NCBI GenBank assembly: GCA_013203755.1
Contig: JABMPI010000205.1
Span: forward strand, 1-5,977
DNA: 5,977 nucleotides
Source: Bacteroidota bacterium
GTDB taxonomy: Bacteria > Bacteroidota > Bacteroidia > Bacteroidales > Prolixibacteraceae
Direction: 5' to 3'
Shown here in pieces: positions 5,468 through 5,977 of this stretch. The notes beneath the pieces are model-generated. The model did no database searches and was not told the DNA's origin. It saw nothing but the letters and a program-made list of their open reading frames with translations. The translations under genes and the position numbers were made by a program. Every line of letters starts with the position of its first letter. Within the stretch, counting starts at the first letter, position 1.

Positions 5468-5977
5468 TTTTAAAATGTCAGTTTTGTTAACTTCGAATGG
5501 CTTGTAAAAACTGTTCCTGCTTTCGCAGCTAATCGTGTCAGCTACGCTTCCAGGCTGTATATATTTTATCATCCTGTGATTTTCCCGTGTGATAATTAAA
5601 TACATATAACCATACTCAATAAAGCTCTCTTTCCATTCCTTGCAAAGCACTATTTCTCCACTATTAAGAGCTGGTTCCATACTATCACCCCAGACATTAA
5701 GAGCAATATCACAGTCTTCAAAACCGGGAATAATCAGTTCTTTATATACCGGATTATTCCCATAATCAAACATTTCAACCGGACCGGCAGAAACATCCAT
5801 ATCATAGTACCTGATTACATCCTTGGATGGTGCAGATGGTTCTTTATATTCATCCGACTGATTGTCAATAAAGTAGTAAATATTTTTGTTTATTGCATTG
5901 GCTATTTTCTCTAAAATACCAGTCTTTATATCCTTGACATTGAGCCAATTATTGAGGTTTTGAGGGGATATTTCCAA
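5426..5977 (-). CDS. S24-family (LexA/CI-like) phage-type repressor, N-terminus outside window
   Basis: The frame is open from the right edge to a TAG at 5426-5428, giving 183 residues. The TTG at the very edge is not a credible start, because the first helices of the DNA-binding domain are missing. Residues 1-37 (ISPQNLNNWLN, then LEKIANAINKNIYYFI) look like the recognition helix and last helices of an XRE-type helix-turn-helix. After a linker, the S24 domain begins with a probable autocleavage site Ala64-Gly65 (DVSAGPVE). Ser99 in WGDSMEPAL and Lys138 in HRMIKYI form the Ser-Lys dyad. Such repressors keep an element quiescent and cleave themselves when RecA filaments form. The gene reads toward the integrase and overlaps its 3' end by 42 nt. 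The S24 assignment is firm; control of this element is inferred from location. Confidence 0.88.
   Translation of the reverse strand: MEISPQNLNNWLNVKDIKTGILEKIANAINKNIYYFIDNQSDEYKEPSAPSKDVIRYYDMDVSAGPVEMFDYGNNPVYKELIIPGFEDCDIALNVWGDSMEPALNSGEIVLCKEWKESFIEYGYMYLIITRENHRMIKYIQPGSVADTISCESRNSFYKPFEVNKTDILKLFVIKGHIERSAM

Noticed and set aside
5975..5977. TTG at the window edge as the repressor start
   Set aside because: The predicted protein would begin in the middle of the helix-turn-helix domain, so the gene almost certainly continues beyond the window.
1..5977. CRISPR array, tRNA, rRNA or complete insertion sequence
   Set aside because: No regularly spaced direct repeats, no cloverleaf-like sequence, no rRNA stretch and no DDE or Y1 transposase gene were seen on either strand.

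Overview
The window looks like a chromosomal segment of a Bacteroidota bacterium. The reasons are the gene set and order (DUF5063 protein, single-domain 3'-5' exonuclease, RlmI-like methyltransferase), AT-rich and mostly Shine-Dalgarno-poor leaders, a TAnnTTTG-type promoter box before the first operon gene, and a tyrosine recombinase and S24 repressor of the kinds common in that phylum. The repeat style and protein flavour suggest Marinilabiliales or Prolixibacteraceae, but that finer placement is only an impression.

Layout. (1) 3-422: the last 139 residues of a RecQ-family DNA helicase, entering from the left edge, with its four-cysteine zinc site. (2) 423-863: a 441-base gene-free stretch. 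It holds a CAGTC-rich post-stop motif, an inverted pair of REP-like hairpins inside a longer imperfect inverted repeat, and the promoter region of the next operon. (3) 864-3250: a tightly packed three-gene operon (DUF5063 protein, WRN-type DEDDy 3'-5' exonuclease, RlmI-like 23S rRNA methyltransferase), joined by a 3-nt gap and a 1-nt TAATG overlap. (4) 3251-3356: a short intergenic region with a second copy of the CAGTC motif and a small palindrome. (5) 3357-4067: an assimilatory APS/PAPS reductase (CysH type) with the cysteines expected of a [4Fe-4S] enzyme. (6) 4068-4210: a short region with a cluster of TTAGAA half-sites. (7) 4211-5977: the visible edge of a probable integrated element, with a 418-aa tyrosine recombinase reading inward and an S24/LexA-like repressor reading toward it. 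Their 3' ends overlap by 42 nt, and the repressor's N-terminus lies beyond the right edge.

How it fits together. The left two thirds is housekeeping: DNA repair helicase, probable RNA/DNA processing, rRNA modification and sulfate assimilation. The right third is accessory. The integrase starts 143 nt after the cysH stop, so the cysH 3' flank is the likely left boundary of a prophage, ICE or island whose cargo lies outside the window. A repressor with an intact-looking autocleavage site suggests excision controlled by DNA damage. No complete new defence or other multi-gene system is visible. The most unusual items are the covarying REP-like doublet, the repeated post-stop motif, the integrase with two non-canonical active-site positions, and the convergent coding overlap between integrase and repressor.
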